Below the pieces are notes generated by a model. The model was not told the origin of the DNA. It did no database searches and saw only the letters and a list, made by a program, of their open reading frames with translations. From an uncultured Eubacteriales bacterium (GTDB lineage Bacteria; Bacillota; Clostridia; Lachnospirales; Cellulosilyticaceae): a stretch of DNA of 64,000 bases. Where the stretch lies: contig URVM01000014.1 in NCBI GenBank assembly GCA_900551325.1, positions 19,888-83,887 on the forward strand, written 5' to 3'. Below, piece by piece: positions 9,369 to 19,047 of the stretch. Both the position numbers and the translations under genes were made by a program. Numbering within the stretch: the stretch's first letter is position 1; every line of letters starts with the position of its first letter.

Positions 9369-9821
9369 CTATTTTTTTGTAAGGTGATACTTTTCCCTGA
9401 AGAAATCACTAAGTCGTGTAAGTGACCTAATAAGAACTTCATTATCTTCATTTGATAGTCCCTCTATCATATTTCTTACCATAAGTTGGTGGAATGCCTC
9501 ATGTACCCTATGAGCTAACTTTCCTTTATGTGAAAGTTCTATTTCTACATATCTTCTGTCTTCTTCTGAACGTCTTCTTGTAACATACTCTTTTTTCACA
9601 AGTCTATTAATAGATGTTGTAAGTGTACCTACTGTAATACCAAGTTGATCTGCAACATCTGTCATGGTTCTTGATCCTAAGCCTATAGCTTCTATAACAT
9701 GCATTTCAGTAATTGATAAATCTTTAAAGGGCGAATCTTGTAAAGCTGCCTTCTCAATGGTTAAGATTTCATTGAAAAGCTCTACTAATAATTCGTTTAC
9801 TACCTTTGCAGTGTTTTGCAC
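9369..9821 (-). CDS. MarR-family regulator of the fatty-acid operon (FabT-like)
   Basis: This 150-residue winged-helix regulator has the MarR layout: an N-terminal dimer helix, the recognition region MTDVADQLGITVGTLTTSINRLVKKEYVTRR (two parts, about residues 58-85) and the EEDRRYVEIELSHKG wing. It is the first gene of the fab/acc operon. In Firmicutes this position is held by FabT, which represses fab genes with long-chain acyl-ACP as co-repressor. The repeated TTTGAATTACAAAGT sites before this gene and before fabD fit that role. The FabT name is inferred from context rather than from a diagnostic residue. Confidence 0.88.
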   Translation of the reverse strand: MQNTAKVVNELLVELFNEILTIEKAALQDSPFKDLSITEMHVIEAIGLGSRTMTDVADQLGITVGTLTTSINRLVKKEYVTRRRSEEDRRYVEIELSHKGKLAHRVHEAFHQLMVRNMIEGLSNEDNEVLIRSLTRLSDFFREKYHLTKK

Positions 9822-9848
9822 GCTCTCGCCTCCACTCTTTTATATTAT

Positions 9849-9907
9849 ACTTTGTAATTCAAATTATTTTATATTCAAAGTATATGGAATTGCCTTCTAG
9901 TTGTCAA
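9849..9907 (-). promoter_or_regulatory. Promoter and operators of the fab operon
   Basis: On the minus strand a -35 TTGACA (9907-9902) is followed after 17 nt by a -10 TATACT (9884-9879). The -10 overlaps the half-site ACTTTGAAT, and a second site, ACTTTGTAATTCAAA on the plus strand (9849-9863), lies just downstream over the transcription start. This arrangement, with sites covering the -10 and start, suits repression by the adjacent MarR-type protein. The promoter match is strong; the operator function is inferred from the repeat before fabD. Confidence 0.75.
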
Positions 9908-9970
9908 GTATTCTTTTTGGTTTAAAACTTCCTTCTATTTGGCAATACTTCCTTTATAGGAGGTATATAT

Positions 9971-10321
9971 ATGCCAAAATCACTTACTTATTATTCTTAC
10001 TTTGACCTTAGAAAGAAACTAACATTGCTCTATGTTCTCAATGCTTCTGATATTGTATTTACTTTTGGTCTGCTAAAAACAGGCATGTTTCAAGAAGTTA
10101 ATGCTTTAATGATTGGTATAGTTACAAACCCTTGGCTTAGTATAGCTATTAAACTTATTGTCCCTGCCGTTCTTATTATTTATATTCTACTGAAACTAGA
10201 TGAGCTTCCTCATTCTAATTTAAAGCTTTGTAACTATTTTGTAAATACAGTCTTAATTATTTATATAGTTATTAATATAATGCACCTATGCTATTTAGGT
10301 CTCTTTTTATATACGCTCTAA
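9971..10321 (+). CDS. Small membrane protein, DUF5658-like
   Basis: A 116-residue protein with three or four hydrophobic segments (about 17-36, 52-72 and 86-113). The stretch LLYVLNASDIVFTFGLLKTG followed by EVNALM resembles the DUF5658 family of small membrane proteins, whose function is unknown. A good AGGAGG-type site lies before the ATG. It stands alone, divergent from the fab operon, and has no visible terminator before the ABC-F gene 80 nt downstream. No function is proposed. Confidence 0.65.
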   Translation: MPKSLTYYSYFDLRKKLTLLYVLNASDIVFTFGLLKTGMFQEVNALMIGIVTNPWLSIAIKLIVPAVLIIYILLKLDELPHSNLKLCNYFVNTVLIIYIVINIMHLCYLGLFLYTL

Positions 10322-10401
10322 CTCCCATTTAATTCATTTTACTTTTTGCGACTTTTTTATTATCATATAAAAGTAAAACAACTAACCAAAGGAGACAATA
10401 T

Positions 10402-11958
10402 ATGAGCGTTTTAACCGTAAAAAATGTAACCCATGGTTTTGGTTCTCGTAGTATTTTAGAAAATGTATCTTTTAGACTTCTAAAAGGTGAACACGTTGCA
10501 CTTGTAGGGGCTAACGGAGAAGGTAAATCTACTTTCTTAAATATTATTACGAGTAAACTCATGCCTGATGAAGGAACAGTAGAGTGGTCAAATCGTGTAA
10601 CAGTTGGTTACTTAGACCAGCATTCTGCTCTTACACCTGGTACAACCATTAGAGATAACTTACGATTAGCTTTTGATAACTTATTTGCTCTTGAACAAGA
10701 AATGCTTAGTCACTACGAAAAAATGACAGATTGCTCAGATGAAGAAATGTCTAAGCTTATGGAAGATGCTGCAGAAATTCAAAACATCTTAGACACAAGT
10801 GGTTTCTATATTATTGATTCCAAAATAGAAGAGGTTGCAGCAGGTCTTGGTCTTGGAGATATCGGTCTTGATAAAAAAGTAGATGAACTAAGTGGTGGAC
10901 AACGTACAAAAGTTCTTCTTACTAAGCTTCTTCTTCAAAATCCAACAATTCTTATTCTAGACGAGCCTACTAACTACCTAGACGTAAATCATATTGAATG
11001 GCTTAAACGTTATCTTCAAAATTACGACAATGCATTTATTCTTGTATCTCACGATATTCCTTTCCTTAATGATGTATGTAACTTAATCTACCATATTGAA
11101 GACTGTGAACTCACACGTTATGTAGGTAACTATGATGAATTCCTTCGTTTATATGAACTTAAAAAACGTCAACAAGAAAAGGCTTATGAACGTCAACAAA
11201 AAGAAATCGATAAATTAGAAGACTTTATTGCTCGTAATAAAGCACGTGTTGCTACAACAGGTATGGCTAAAAGCCGTATGAAACAACTTGATAAAATGGA
11301 AATTATCGAAAAACCTAAAGAGAAAATTAAGCCAACCTTTAACTTTAAGTTCTCTAAAGCTCCAAGTCGCTTCTTAATTGAAGCTCATGACTTAGTTATC
11401 GGCTATGATGAACCTTTAACTCGTCCTCTTAACTTCAGTATTGAAAGAGGTAAGAAGATTGCTATTTGTGGTGTAAACGGTCTTGGTAAATCTACTCTTC
11501 TTAAAACTTTATTAGGTATGCTTGAACCGATAGCAGGAAAGATAGAATTCGGCGAAAACGTAGATATTGGTTACTTCGCTCAAGAAGATTCTCGTGACAA
11601 TAGCAATACTGCCCTTGAAGAGCTTTGGAATGAGTTCCCATCTCTAACTAATCACGAAGCTCGTTCTGAACTTGCTAAATGTGGTCTTACAACAGATCAT
11701 ATTACAAGCCCTATGAAAGTTTTATCTGGTGGTGAAAATGCTAAAGTACGTTTATGTAAGATTTTAATGCGTGAGCTTAATCTTCTTGTTCTAGACGAGC
11801 CTACTAACCACTTAGACGTAGATGCTAAAGATGAACTTGAACGTGCTCTTAAAGAATTTAAAGGTACAGTTATTCTTGTATGCCATGAACCTTACTTCTA
11901 CGAAAGCTTTATTACAGATGTATGGAATGTAGAAGATTGGACTACTAAAATTATTTAA
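10402..11958 (+). CDS. ABC-F family ATPase
   Basis: This 518-residue protein has two ATP-binding cassettes and no membrane segment, which places it in the ABC-F group of ribosome-associated ATPases (translation factors or antibiotic-resistance proteins). Cassette 1 has Walker A GANGEGKST (about 37-45), signature LSGGQ and Walker B LILDEPTNYLD. Cassette 2 has GVNGLGKST, LSGGE and LVLDEPTNHLD. The charged linker between them (about 250-305, with KARVATTGMAKSRMKQ) is the P-site tRNA-interaction motif region. It is closer to housekeeping ABC-F proteins than to long-arm resistance types, but the subfamily is not certain. AAAGGAG precedes the start. Confidence 0.92.
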   Translation: MSVLTVKNVTHGFGSRSILENVSFRLLKGEHVALVGANGEGKSTFLNIITSKLMPDEGTVEWSNRVTVGYLDQHSALTPGTTIRDNLRLAFDNLFALEQEMLSHYEKMTDCSDEEMSKLMEDAAEIQNILDTSGFYIIDSKIEEVAAGLGLGDIGLDKKVDELSGGQRTKVLLTKLLLQNPTILILDEPTNYLDVNHIEWLKRYLQNYDNAFILVSHDIPFLNDVCNLIYHIEDCELTRYVGNYDEFLRLYELKKRQQEKAYERQQKEIDKLEDFIARNKARVATTGMAKSRMKQLDKMEIIEKPKEKIKPTFNFKFSKAPSRFLIEAHDLVIGYDEPLTRPLNFSIERGKKIAICGVNGLGKSTLLKTLLGMLEPIAGKIEFGENVDIGYFAQEDSRDNSNTALEELWNEFPSLTNHEARSELAKCGLTTDHITSPMKVLSGGENAKVRLCKILMRELNLLVLDEPTNHLDVDAKDELERALKEFKGTVILVCHEPYFYESFITDVWNVEDWTTKII

Positions 11959-11971
11959 TTTTATACATCAT

Positions 11972-12007
11972 AAAGGGAGTATTATACCTTGGTATAATAC
12001 TCCCTTT
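11972..12007. terminator. Bidirectional intrinsic terminator
   Basis: A perfect hairpin (AAAGGGAGTATTATA stem, CCTTGG centre) lies between the convergent ABC-F and GGDEF/EAL genes. A-rich and T-rich flanks on either side make it usable from both directions. Confidence 0.85.
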
Positions 12008-12012
12008 ATCTT

Positions 12013-14730
12013 TTATACTGATAAAATCTCATTCTCTTCATTATACATATTATAGTGTTCCATACATTTATAAAATAGCTTTTCCTCTACTGGCTGACTA
12101 ATAAAGTAACCTTGTATCATATCACAAGAAATTTCTTTTAATAATTCAATTTGTCTTTCTTCTTCGATTCCTTCGCATACTACATCTAGCCCTAGTGTAT
12201 GAGCTAGTTGAATAAGAGTTTCAATAATAGAAAGAGTTTTTGAATCTTCTTCTATCGTAAGCAATAAAGAACGATCTATCTTTAATGTATCAATAGGCAA
12301 CATTTTAATATGATTAAAAGAAGAATAACCTACCCCAAAATCATCAAGTGATACTTTAACTCCTAAAAGCTTAATTTCTTCTAGAATCTTAATAATATGT
12401 TTAGGATACTCTATAATTTCATCCTCTGTTACTTCTATTTTAAGTGCTTGTGGATTAAGCCTATGCTTTTCTAATATTTCTTTAATAGTTTCTACGCTAT
12501 TTGGTCTTTGTAAAGCTCTAAAAGACATATTTACAGACATAGTAAATGTCTCAAAGCCATTGGCATGCCACTTCTTGCAAAATTCACAGGCTTTATCTAA
12601 CATTATATAGTCTATTTCCATAATATGACCTGTCTTTTTAGCTACTTGAATAAATTTATAAGGTGGAATAATTTCTCCATTTCTCATCCATCTTACAAGT
12701 GCTTCTGCACCTATAATCTTATTATTTTGTACATCAAATATAGGTTGATAATATGGAATAAACTCTTCATTTACTATAGCATCTTTTAAACGGGCTTCTA
12801 TCTCTAACTCTTCCATCATTTCATCTGTAAAGATTCGAATATTATTTCCACCTGTTTTCTTTGCCTTATACATAGCAATATCACCATATTTAAGTAAAGT
12901 ATTCAAATCATCTGCTTGTCTTGGATAAACACTTACTCCAATGCTTGCTTTTATTTCAAAGTTATAAAAAGCATATTCAAATCGTTTATTTACTAGCTGA
13001 ATAATATTTTGCCCATACTGCATAACCTCTTGCGAAATATACTCTCCTTCTTGTATAACAATAAATTCATCCCCACCTAGTCTACCTATTGTTATACCTG
13101 GTTCTGTTAATTTTATTAATTCATTAGCAATTATAGAAAGTACTTTGTCTCCTTCAATATGCCCTACTGTATCATTAAGTGTTTTAAAATTATCTAGATC
13201 CATAAAATAAATAATAAAAGGTTTTTTATTATCTATCAGCTTATTTAAATATTTGTAAAGACTATGTCGATTCTTTAATTTAGTTAGGAAGTCATACTCT
13301 GCTAAATACTTCATATCCTCTGAATATCGTTTAAGAGTAGTTACATCATTAACTATAACTGTAAAATAACCTTTTTCTATTACATATAAGGTTAAATTCA
13401 CCCATTTATCTTCTCTTAACTTAAGCTGGTTAAAAGTATATGGCTTTTCCGTACACCATATCTCTTCTAATATTTCTGCAAGATTAATAGTTCCGATATA
13501 GCTATTGTCTGCTAGTTCACTAAATTTCTTTCCTATCATTCGTTCCTTGTCTACTTCTAGCATATGGGCTAATGCATCATTGAATTCTTCACATATGGCA
13601 TCTACGTATCTTCCTTTATCATCTCTTTCTACACGGTAATAAGCAAAACCATTAGTCATAGTTTTAAGGACACCACTATATTTAGTCTCTTTTGCCATAA
13701 TACTTTCATTTGCTGCTTCTAAAGAATCAAACATCTTATTAATATCATTTTCTAACACACCTATTTCATCTTGTGACTCATCTACATGAATTCTTTCTGA
13801 TAAATTTTTAGAACTATTAATATGATTAATACCTTTGTTAATCTTAACTATTCGTTTTACCACTAGTCTTTCAATGATAAGTGCAAGTATAAAATTAACT
13901 ATAATATAAAGAGTAATTAAAATACCTGTTAATAAATTTATATTGCTCTTTACACTCTCTTTAACAACTAAAGGTTCTTTTACCTTTACATATAAATCTT
14001 TTTCTTGATGGATACCTTCTAACTTATAAAAGCTAGAAACACTATCTGCATTATAAATTAGTTGCATATCATACTTATTCATAACTCGTGAATGTATAGG
14101 CTTTTGTTTATTAAACTCTATTTTATGCACTAACTCTACATTAGAATCCATAGATTTTTCAATTTGTCCTATAAGCTCTTTATCTATATCTTTAATTCCA
14201 ATAAAATATCCTTTTAAATTTTCTTGCCCCTCACCTTTTAGTGTATTTAAAACAACCCAATAAGCGCCATCTTTAGTGGACACTGTATCATAGGCAAAAA
14301 ATTCTTTTCTATCTATAAAACTCCTTACAACCTCTTTAAATCGCACTATGTCATTTTCTGATAATTTTTCAGTATCTTTATCTGTATAAACTCCTTCTAC
14401 TTTTAAATCAGAAGATAATAAAACCTTATATTCAATACTATCATTCTGAAATTTATCATACATACCTAGCTCTTCCATAAAATCTAAATCACTTTTGTCT
14501 TCTAGTTTTTCTACAACTTGGAGCATGGTTGTATAATCTTTCATTTTCCCTATAAACTTTCCCTTTTCCCCCTCTAATCTGTTAATAACCCCAGAACTGA
14601 TGCCAGAAATACGAGTTATTTCTCCTTCGTATAAATAGTTCACCATAATATTTGAGGATACTAAATATAATATAATGGTTAAAGCAGTCATTACGGCAAA
14701 CATAATGGCAATCTTTACAGACAGTTTCAT
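12013..14730 (-). CDS. Membrane-bound diguanylate cyclase/phosphodiesterase (PAS-GGDEF-EAL)
   Basis: A 905-residue cyclic-di-GMP enzyme. The order is: membrane segment 1 (about 7-29), an extracytoplasmic sensor region, membrane segment 2 (about 267-290), HAMP (about 291-345), a PAS-like domain (about 350-465), GGDEF (about 480-640, motif RLGGDEFIV intact) and EAL (about 650-895, with EALVRW, EVTEDE and DDFGVGYSSF all intact). Both catalytic signatures look complete, so the protein may be bifunctional. No RxxD inhibitory site is seen just before GGDEF. It is monocistronic, and the signal sensed is unknown. It may tune motility against attachment, since flagellin is encoded nearby, but that is only inference. 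Confidence 0.94.
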   Translation of the reverse strand: MKLSVKIAIMFAVMTALTIILYLVSSNIMVNYLYEGEITRISGISSGVINRLEGEKGKFIGKMKDYTTMLQVVEKLEDKSDLDFMEELGMYDKFQNDSIEYKVLLSSDLKVEGVYTDKDTEKLSENDIVRFKEVVRSFIDRKEFFAYDTVSTKDGAYWVVLNTLKGEGQENLKGYFIGIKDIDKELIGQIEKSMDSNVELVHKIEFNKQKPIHSRVMNKYDMQLIYNADSVSSFYKLEGIHQEKDLYVKVKEPLVVKESVKSNINLLTGILITLYIIVNFILALIIERLVVKRIVKINKGINHINSSKNLSERIHVDESQDEIGVLENDINKMFDSLEAANESIMAKETKYSGVLKTMTNGFAYYRVERDDKGRYVDAICEEFNDALAHMLEVDKERMIGKKFSELADNSYIGTINLAEILEEIWCTEKPYTFNQLKLREDKWVNLTLYVIEKGYFTVIVNDVTTLKRYSEDMKYLAEYDFLTKLKNRHSLYKYLNKLIDNKKPFIIYFMDLDNFKTLNDTVGHIEGDKVLSIIANELIKLTEPGITIGRLGGDEFIVIQEGEYISQEVMQYGQNIIQLVNKRFEYAFYNFEIKASIGVSVYPRQADDLNTLLKYGDIAMYKAKKTGGNNIRIFTDEMMEELEIEARLKDAIVNEEFIPYYQPIFDVQNNKIIGAEALVRWMRNGEIIPPYKFIQVAKKTGHIMEIDYIMLDKACEFCKKWHANGFETFTMSVNMSFRALQRPNSVETIKEILEKHRLNPQALKIEVTEDEIIEYPKHIIKILEEIKLLGVKVSLDDFGVGYSSFNHIKMLPIDTLKIDRSLLLTIEEDSKTLSIIETLIQLAHTLGLDVVCEGIEEERQIELLKEISCDMIQGYFISQPVEEKLFYKCMEHYNMYNEENEILSV

Positions 14731-14833
14731 ATTTTCTCCCCCTCTAGCAATTACTAGAACCTAAATAAAATATTACTCAATATTATACATTATACTAAAT
14801 ATTTTATATAAGATAAACATTTTTCCTATAAAC

Positions 14834-16444
14834 TTACTTATAAATATTATTTTTGCTAGATGCCTCAACAAAATGTAGAAATAAAGGATGTGGCCTATTA
14901 GGTCTAGATAGGAATTCTGGATGAAACTGCACCGCTACAAACCATGGGTGATCAGATAATTCTACAATTTCTACTAGTTTTTCATCAGCAGAGGTTCCCG
15001 CAATAATAAGACCATTTTGCTCTAATAGCTCTCTAAACTTATTATTAAACTCATAACGATGTCTATGTCTTTCCTCTATACATTTCTTATTATAAGCTTT
15101 ATAAGATAATGTTCCTTTTTTAAGCTTACAAGGATATACCCCTAGTCTCATAGTTCCCCCTAAATCTTCTATTCCTTTTTGTTCTAGCATAAGATCGATA
15201 ACTGGATAGGGAGTTTGGGGTATAATCTCTGAACTGTGCGCTCCTTCTAAACCTGCTACATGGCGTGCAAATTCAATAACAGCGCATTGCATACCTAAAC
15301 AAATTCCTAAAAATGGTACCTTTTGGGTCCTAGCATAATGAACAGCAAATATTTTTCCTTCTATTCCTCTATCTCCAAAGCCTCCTGGTACTAATATACC
15401 ATTGCTATCTTTTAAAATTTCTTCTATGTTTTGTGCATTTAGTTTTTCTGCATCTACCCATTTAATTTTCACCTCTACTCCATTAGCAATTCCCCCATGC
15501 TTTAATGCTTCCACAATGGATATATAGGCATCATGAAGCTCTACATATTTACCTACAAGTGCTATTTGAACTGTTTTATCTTTGTTTTCTTCCCTTTTTA
15601 CTAAGTTTTCCCATTCACTTAAATTAGGTTCTTGGCATGTTATATTTAGCTTCTTACATACTATATTAGCTAAATTTTCTTTTTCTAGCATAAGGGGTAT
15701 TTCATACAAAGTCTTTGCGTCTAAATTTTGAATAACACATCCTATATCTACATTACAAAAAAGAGCTATCTTTCTCTTCATCTCCTCTGACATTTCTTGT
15801 TGGGTACGACACACAATTATATCTGGTTGTATACCAATAGACAAAAGCTCTTTTACAGAATGTTGAGTAGGCTTCGTCTTCATTTCACCTGATTTTGCTA
15901 AGTATGGTATTAAGGTTACATGTATATAAAGTACGTTTTCATGTCCTACTTCTGAAGCTACTTGCCTAATAGCTTCTAAAAAAGGTAAACTTTCTATATC
16001 TCCTACTGTTCCTCCTATTTCTGTAATAACTACATCTCTTTGCTCCCCTATTTTCCCAACTCGATATACACATTCTTTAATCATATTCGTTATATGTGGA
16101 ATAACTTGTACAGTAGCCCCTAAATAATCCCCCTTTCTCTCTTTGTTAAGGACAGACCAATAAACTTTTCCTGTTGTTACATTACTATATTTATTTAAGT
16201 TCTCATCTATAAATCTTTCATAGTGTCCTAAGTCTAAATCTGTCTCTGCACCATCTTCGGTTACAAAAACTTCTCCATGTTGATAAGGGCTGATTGTCCC
16301 TGGGTCAATATTAATATATGGGTCAAACTTCTGTATTGTTACTTTTAATCCTCTTGCTTTTAATAATCTTCCAAGGCTTGCAGCTGTAATTCCTTTACCT
16401 AGTCCTGAGACAACACCACCTGTAACAAATATATATTTTGTCAT
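14834..16444 (-). CDS. pyrG: CTP synthase
   Basis: PyrG converts UTP to CTP using ATP and glutamine. The 536-residue protein has the N-terminal synthetase domain (start KYIFVTGGVVSGLGKGI, with the P-loop-like GGVVSGLGKG, and the metal-binding DPYINIDPGT and EIGGTVGDIE) and a C-terminal class I glutamine amidotransferase with the nucleophile in GICLGMQ and the partner His/Glu in QFHPEF. Length is standard. It stands alone, with a terminator of the upstream murG operon just before it. Confidence 0.97.
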   Translation of the reverse strand: MTKYIFVTGGVVSGLGKGITAASLGRLLKARGLKVTIQKFDPYINIDPGTISPYQHGEVFVTEDGAETDLDLGHYERFIDENLNKYSNVTTGKVYWSVLNKERKGDYLGATVQVIPHITNMIKECVYRVGKIGEQRDVVITEIGGTVGDIESLPFLEAIRQVASEVGHENVLYIHVTLIPYLAKSGEMKTKPTQHSVKELLSIGIQPDIIVCRTQQEMSEEMKRKIALFCNVDIGCVIQNLDAKTLYEIPLMLEKENLANIVCKKLNITCQEPNLSEWENLVKREENKDKTVQIALVGKYVELHDAYISIVEALKHGGIANGVEVKIKWVDAEKLNAQNIEEILKDSNGILVPGGFGDRGIEGKIFAVHYARTQKVPFLGICLGMQCAVIEFARHVAGLEGAHSSEIIPQTPYPVIDLMLEQKGIEDLGGTMRLGVYPCKLKKGTLSYKAYNKKCIEERHRHRYEFNNKFRELLEQNGLIIAGTSADEKLVEIVELSDHPWFVAVQFHPEFLSRPNRPHPLFLHFVEASSKNNIYK

Positions 16445-16532
16445 ACTCTCAACCTCACCTTACATATATTTTCCTATTATTATAAGTAATTGTTGTATTT
16501 TCATACCTTCTCTTCAAGCTATACATATATAA

Positions 16533-16565
16533 AAAAGACTGCTACAGCATACGTAACAGTCTTTT
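16533..16565 (-). terminator. Intrinsic terminator of the malic enzyme-murG operon
   Basis: On the minus strand an AAAAGACTG...CAGTCTTTT hairpin runs into a run of T just past the murG stop. It separates this transcript from pyrG. Confidence 0.8.
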
Positions 16566-16579
16566 AACTAACTCATATC

Positions 16580-17638
16580 TTATTTATATTTTCTTATTTG
16601 TTCCATAACTTTCTGCGTTCCACTTGTATCCATAGATCTCATCATTGAAGCTTTGTAATCATTAAGGTTCTTATATAATTCATTAATATTAGCCCTTAAA
16701 GTTTCTGGAGTTAGTTCTTCTTCTTGTAAAACTAATGAATAACCTTGCTTCATCATAGAGTTAGCATTTAGAATCTGGTCTCCTCTACTTGTTTCTTTAG
16801 AAAGTGGCACAAGTAAATTAGGTAGTTTAAGTGCTACAATTTCAGCTAGTGCATTGGCACCTGCTCTTGAAAGCATCATATCTGCCATTGCAAATAAATG
16901 AGGTAGTTCTTCTCCTACATATTCAAACTGGCAATAACCTTTTATCCCTTTTAAAGACTCATCTACATTATTCTTTCCACATATATGCACAATATTGAAA
17001 TCTCTTTGTAGATCATTAAGAGTTTCTCTTAAACAATTATTAATCTTAACAGAACCTAAACTTCCACCCATTACTAATAATACTGGCTTATCTTCTTCAA
17101 AACCACATAATTTTCTTCCTACTCCTGCCTTACCATCAAATAATTCTTTACGAATAGGTGTACCTGTTAGAACTCCCTTATTCCCTACATACTTTAATGT
17201 TTCAGGGAAGTTTACACAGATTACTTTTGCTCCTTTTGACGCAATCTTATTAGCGAGACCAGGTGTAATATCTGACTCATGAATAATAACAGGTATACCT
17301 AGCATTCTTGCAGCAAGTACTACTGGCACTGTAACAAATCCACCCTTAGAAAATACTACATTAGGTTTTATTTTTCTAAGAAGACTATAGGCTTCAAAAA
17401 GACCTTTTACTACTTTAAATGGGTCTTTTAAGTTTTCAACAGACATATAGCGTCTAAGCTTACCTGATGAAATACCATGGTAAGGAATATTTGTTTTTTC
17501 TATTAATTCCTTCTCTATGCCCTTCTTACTTCCTATATATTGAATATTCCATCCCTCTTCTTGTAAAGACGGAATAAGTGCAATGTTAGGTGTTACATGC
17601 CCCGCTGTCCCACCACCTGTTAATACTATTGTTTTCAA
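16580..17638 (-). CDS. murG: UDP-N-acetylglucosamine transferase MurG
   Basis: MurG adds GlcNAc to lipid I to make lipid II at the inner face of the membrane. The 352-residue GT-B enzyme begins with the glycine-rich GGGTAGHVTPNIAL loop and contains the conserved HESDITPGLANK, MGGSLG and the donor-binding SRAGANALAE(I/L) stretches. It is outside the usual division/cell-wall cluster and is instead 3 nt downstream of malic enzyme, so the two are probably co-transcribed. Confidence 0.96.
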   Translation of the reverse strand: MKTIVLTGGGTAGHVTPNIALIPSLQEEGWNIQYIGSKKGIEKELIEKTNIPYHGISSGKLRRYMSVENLKDPFKVVKGLFEAYSLLRKIKPNVVFSKGGFVTVPVVLAARMLGIPVIIHESDITPGLANKIASKGAKVICVNFPETLKYVGNKGVLTGTPIRKELFDGKAGVGRKLCGFEEDKPVLLVMGGSLGSVKINNCLRETLNDLQRDFNIVHICGKNNVDESLKGIKGYCQFEYVGEELPHLFAMADMMLSRAGANALAEIVALKLPNLLVPLSKETSRGDQILNANSMMKQGYSLVLQEEELTPETLRANINELYKNLNDYKASMMRSMDTSGTQKVMEQIRKYK

Positions 17639-17641
17639 TGA

Positions 17642-18805
17642 TTATGCCTCCTTATTTGCTACATATTTCACAGCCTCTGCTACACAATCTGCTACGCCCT
17701 TAGCAAAAGGTTGAGGTAAGATACACTCTGGTCCTAATTCCTCATCTCTTACCATACTTGCAATAGCATAAGCTGCTGCTAATTTCATATCTTCTGTAAT
17801 TTGGCTCACTCTTGCAAGAAGTGCACCTTTAAAAATACCTGGAAATACAAGTACATTATTCACTTGATTTGGAAAATCTGACCTTCCTGTCCCTACTACA
17901 AGTGCCCCCGCCGCTTTGGCTACATCAGGCATGATTTCAGGTATAGGATTTGCCATAGCAAAGATAATAGCATCTTTATTCATAGATTGAATCATATCTG
18001 CTGATACAATATTCGGTGCTGATACGCCTATAAATATATCTGCTCCTACTAAAGCATCTTTTAAACTTCCCTTCATCCTACTTGTATTGGTTACATTCGC
18101 TAGCTCTTCTTGAGCCCAGTTCATCCAACTTTCACCAGGAGCCAATATGCCTAATCTATCAACTACTATTATATTATTAAATCCTGCTTTTAATAACAAC
18201 TTAGTAATTGCAATTCCTGCTGAACCTGCACCATTTACAACTACTCGTACAGACTCTGTATCTTTCTTAGCTACTTTTAAGGCATTGATAATACCTGCTA
18301 GTACAACAATAGCTGTGCCATGCTGATCATCATGAAATACAGGAATGTTTAATTCTCTTTTAAGTCTTTCTTCTATCTCAAAACATCTTGGTGCCGCTAT
18401 ATCTTCTAAATTAATACCTCCAAAAGTAGGTGCTATTTGCTTTACAAACTTAATAATTTCCTCAGTATCCTTTGTATCTATACAAATAGGTATGGCATTA
18501 ATTCCTGCAAACTCCTTAAAAAGAACAGCCTTTCCTTCCATAACAGGCATAGCTGCTTCTGGCCCTATATCCCCAAGTCCAAGTACAGCTGTTCCATCAG
18601 AAATAACTGCTACAGTATTGCCTTTTGTAGTGTACTTATAAACATCTTCCTTATTTTCTTTTATACGTCTACAAGGCTCAGCTACCCCTGGTGTATATGC
18701 AATAGCTAAGTCCTCCTTACTGTCTACTTTTGCTTTAGATACAATTTCTAATTTCCCTTGCCATTTTTCGTGCATCTCTAGAGATTTCTTATTAATATCT
18801 AACAT
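17642..18805 (-). CDS. NAD(P)-dependent malic enzyme
   Basis: This enzyme oxidatively decarboxylates malate to pyruvate. The protein (387 residues from the chosen start) has the malic domain with DIGPEAAMPVMEGKA, the metal-binding EDIAAPRCFEIE, and HDDQHGTAIVVLAG, followed by the NAD-binding domain with VVNGAGSAGIAITKLL. The open frame runs 39 bases further upstream, but an AAAGGAG site sits directly before the ATG at 18805, giving MLDINKKSLEMHEKWQGK, the family-typical start. The short form (under 400 residues, no phosphotransacetylase fusion) is usual in Firmicutes. Cofactor choice is not resolved. Confidence 0.95.
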   Translation of the reverse strand: MLDINKKSLEMHEKWQGKLEIVSKAKVDSKEDLAIAYTPGVAEPCRRIKENKEDVYKYTTKGNTVAVISDGTAVLGLGDIGPEAAMPVMEGKAVLFKEFAGINAIPICIDTKDTEEIIKFVKQIAPTFGGINLEDIAAPRCFEIEERLKRELNIPVFHDDQHGTAIVVLAGIINALKVAKKDTESVRVVVNGAGSAGIAITKLLLKAGFNNIIVVDRLGILAPGESWMNWAQEELANVTNTSRMKGSLKDALVGADIFIGVSAPNIVSADMIQSMNKDAIIFAMANPIPEIMPDVAKAAGALVVGTGRSDFPNQVNNVLVFPGIFKGALLARVSQITEDMKLAAAYAIASMVRDEELGPECILPQPFAKGVADCVAEAVKYVANKEA

Positions 18806-19047
18806 ATAGTCTCCTTTATAATAACTCCCTATTTTCCTACTCACTTTAGATTTATAATATCTTTATAATACTCTTTTTTTATAGGCTTATCAACTTATCA
18901 AATTTAAATATTTAGAGTGTATTTTAATTTATAAAAACTTGGTTTATAATCTGATTTTAAGGCAATACTTTATTCAGTACTTCATTGCTTTTACATCCAA
19001 TGTATGTTAAAGTTTTTATGTATATTTTAAGAAAGGAGCCCTTACAT

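Noticed and set aside
16445..16532. PyrG attenuator leader as in Bacillus
   Set aside because: No second terminator lies between the TATAAT-like element and the pyrG start; the hairpin at 16533-16565 belongs to the murG transcript upstream.
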